Part shown: positions 6,931-7,532 of the stretch, one piece after another | Layout of the letters: each line of letters starts with the position of its first letter | How positions within the stretch are numbered: the first letter of the stretch is position 1 | Assembly (NCBI GenBank): GCA_031258265.1 | Contig: JAIRNB010000335.1 | Span: forward strand, 1 to 7,532 | Direction of reading: 5' to 3' | DNA from: Treponema sp. | GTDB lineage: Bacteria > Spirochaetota > Spirochaetia > Treponematales > Breznakiellaceae | Length of the DNA stretch: 7,532 nucleotides | Made by a program: the position numbers and the translations under genes | Notes under the pieces: model-generated | Databases searched by the model: none | The model's input: only the letters and a program-made list of their open reading frames with translations | Told to the model about the DNA's origin: nothing

Positions 6931-6943
6931 CGCTTATAAAGCG
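6931..6943. promoter_or_regulatory. Possible operator/promoter palindrome before the ribonuclease gene
   Basis: CGCTT-ATA-AAGCG is a 5-bp inverted repeat about 15 bases upstream of the ribonuclease start codon, next to its GGAGG site. On the minus strand its centre reads TTTATAAG, resembling a -10 box, but no good -35 hexamer lies at the proper distance. It could be an operator or simply chance in AT-rich leader DNA. Confidence 0.25.
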
Positions 6944-7009
6944 GCTTCTATCCTCATTGCCATAGGCTGCCGGTATTCAGAAACGATTGGACTTATAGAT
7001 CTGGGCGCA

Positions 7010-7027
7010 TCCGGCGCAGGCGCCGGA
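7010..7027. repeat. 8-bp inverted repeat, AG loop
   Basis: TCCGGCGC (7010-7017) and GCGCCGGA (7020-7027) are perfectly complementary around AG. It is the first of a series of tiny-loop palindromes between the ribonuclease gene and the right edge. It is very GC-rich and has no T-run, so it is not a terminator. Confidence 0.7.
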
Positions 7028-7032
7028 CCGGG

Positions 7033-7094
7033 CTTTCCGCTTCAATTCCTCGACTTTACCTCTGGTAAAGTCTCCGGTATTTCCGCTCAATCCC
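7033..7094. repeat. Hairpin flanked by imperfect direct repeats
   Basis: GACTTTACC (7052-7060) and GGTAAAGTC (7064-7072) form a perfect 9-bp inverted repeat around TCT. On either side lie similar sequences, CTTTCCGCTTCAATTCC (7033-7049) and ATTTCCGCTCAATCCC (7079-7094), which agree at most positions with one gap. The symmetry suggests a small modular element rather than random sequence. The function is unknown. Confidence 0.6.
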
Positions 7095-7101
7095 TTGCGC
7101 G

Positions 7102-7133
7102 GCCCAAAAATGGCATCCATGCCATTTTTGGGC
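7102..7133. repeat. Perfect 15-bp inverted repeat, CC loop
   Basis: Arms 7102-7116 (GCCCAAAAATGGCAT) and 7119-7133 are exactly complementary with only CC between them. The right arm and loop recur at 7325-7347 as a 23-base identical direct repeat, but there the left arm is missing. The stem is long enough to be a strong hairpin or cruciform. Confidence 0.85.
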
Positions 7134-7134
7134 T

Positions 7135-7161
7135 TTAGGTTTTTGCGCAGCAAAAACCTAA
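7135..7161. repeat. Perfect 12-bp inverted repeat, GCA loop
   Basis: TTAGGTTTTTGC (7135-7146) and GCAAAAACCTAA (7150-7161) pair completely around GCA. It starts one base after the previous palindrome ends, so the two form adjacent stems. At the second copy of the unit only the right-arm-like part (GCAAAAACGTA, 7360-7370) remains. Confidence 0.8.
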
Positions 7162-7207
7162 GCATTTATCACAGCCGGCATCCTGCCGGCCAAAAGCCGA
7201 AGGCTGT
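7162..7207. repeat. Repeat unit with nested stems, copy 1
   Basis: Bases 7162-7190 recur at 7372-7400 with 28 of 29 identical. Inside, GCCGGCA-TCC-TGCCGGC (7174-7190) is a perfect hairpin. ACAGCC (7171-7176) can alternatively pair with GGCTGT (7202-7207), enclosing it, and AGCC-GAA-GGCT (7195-7205) is a further small stem. Confidence 0.75.
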
Positions 7208-7262
7208 AGGACAATGTGGCTACGCATAGCGCCATCGTATGCCCCCAAATTGAATAAATGCG

Positions 7263-7280
7263 CCCCGGTTTTAATCGGGG
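7263..7280. repeat. Short inverted repeat in the spacer between the two unit copies
   Basis: CCCCGGTT (7263-7270) pairs with AATCGGGG (7273-7280) around TT, with one G-T wobble. It is followed by an alternating CG stretch (7285-7293) and a CGCGCG repeat at 7288-7293 and 7300-7305. No gene is evident in this spacer (7191-7324). Confidence 0.5.
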
Positions 7281-7324
7281 CAGTGCGCGCGCGGCACAAC
7301 GCGCGGAGTGCTGGAACAAAAGCC

Positions 7325-7407
7325 GGCATCCATGCCATTTTTGGGCTGGAACAAAAACCGCAAAAACGTATGCGTTTATCACAGCCGGCATCCTGCCGGC
7401 AGGCTGT
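7325..7407. repeat. Repeat unit copy 2 (partial duplication of 7112-7207)
   Basis: The ends match copy 1: 7325-7347 equals 7112-7134 exactly, and 7372-7400 matches 7162-7190 at 28 of 29 bases, at offsets of 213 and 210. The middle has diverged. The terminal ACAGCC...GGCTGT pairing is kept and shortened to 7381-7407. GCTGGAACAAAA occurs just before and within it (7310-7321 and 7345-7356). Confidence 0.8.
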
Positions 7408-7422
7408 ATATTAACAAATGCG

Positions 7423-7450
7423 GCAAACTCCAAGTAAACCACGAGTTTGC
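7423..7450 (-). terminator. Possible weak terminator hairpin after the right-edge reading frame
   Basis: GCAAACTC (7423-7430) and GAGTTTGC (7443-7450) are perfectly complementary around 12 bases. On the minus strand the stem lies about 35 bases after the TAG at 7487-7485 and is followed by a mixed AT-rich stretch (CGCATTTGTTAATATA) without a true T-run. A terminator for the upstream gene is plausible, but so is membership in the neighbouring palindrome array. Confidence 0.35.
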
Positions 7451-7484
7451 AAAGCTGCCCAATAATCTACATTACAACAGGCCG

Positions 7485-7532
7485 CTAGTTTTCCTCCCGG
7501 ATCAGGGCTTCGGTAAAACCAACCCTGCCCAG
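7485..7532 (-). CDS. Possible C-terminal end of an unidentified protein (cut by window edge)
   Basis: Read on the minus strand from the window edge, one open frame gives LGRVGFTEALIREEN followed by TAG at 7487-7485. Its codons (CTG, GGC, ACC, GAA, GCC, CGG) resemble those of the other genes, and the strand agrees. Only 15 residues are visible, too few to assign a family or to exclude chance. If real, the gene ends 569 bases before the ribonuclease start. Confidence 0.35.
   Translation of the reverse strand: MGRVGFTEALIREEN

Noticed and set aside
5587..6939. Long 450-codon plus-strand open frame opposite the ribonuclease gene
   Set aside because: It is antisense to a protein with all beta-CASP catalytic motifs, its translation shows no recognisable domain, and long antisense frames are expected opposite GC-rich coding DNA.
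6916..7010. Sigma-70 promoter for the ribonuclease gene
   Set aside because: TATAAG-like boxes exist on the minus strand (around 6936 and 6994), but no -35 hexamer at suitable spacing could be found, so no promoter is called.
7102..7400. CRISPR array
   Set aside because: Repeats are few, irregularly spaced at about 210 bases with divergent interiors, and no regular 25-40 base repeat-spacer pattern exists.
6977..7442. Small minus-strand open frames of 62 to 94 codons in the palindrome region, including one encoding GRMPAVINA twice
   Set aside because: The repeated peptide comes directly from the duplicated DNA unit. Frames overlap each other and follow the palindromes rather than a coding pattern, so they are probably spurious.

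Overview
The window is a stretch of bacterial chromosome in which every supported gene lies on the minus strand, so transcription runs from high to low coordinates. Base composition is moderately GC-rich inside genes, and the long intergenic gaps are full of short inverted repeats. No taxonomic marker is present. A Gram-negative anaerobe such as a gut treponeme is a guess from the style of the intergenic repeats and from gene content, at low confidence.

Layout in transcription order. At the right edge (7485-7532) the last codons of an unidentified reading frame may be present. Bases 6916-7484 hold no convincing gene but a dense array of small palindromes and a duplicated segment. A beta-CASP metallo-beta-lactamase ribonuclease (6915-5485) follows. 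Next come a zinc-dependent medium-chain dehydrogenase (5479-4418), a geranylgeranyl-reductase-family flavoprotein (TTG start, 4398-3037), a type I phosphodiesterase/nucleotide pyrophosphatase-family enzyme (TTG start, 3040-1799, overlapping the flavoprotein stop by 4 bases) and a 12-helix MFS transporter (1696-374). A 215-base gap with several hairpins and a strong intrinsic terminator separates these from the 5' end of a TrmH/SpoU-family RNA methyltransferase (158 to beyond position 1).

The dehydrogenase, flavoprotein, phosphodiesterase and transporter look like one transcription unit, probably headed by the ribonuclease. Two oxidoreductases, a hydrolase of phosphodiester or phosphomonoester bonds and a sugar-type transporter fit uptake or export plus processing of a small molecule, but nothing here names the substrate. 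The ribonuclease is probably a housekeeping RNA enzyme that happens to lie upstream, or it may be co-transcribed.

The most unusual material is non-coding. A hairpin family occurs twice with a compensatory base-pair change. A set of mutually exclusive hairpins follows the transporter gene. A composite palindrome array upstream of the ribonuclease includes an interrupted duplication with an offset of about 210 bases.
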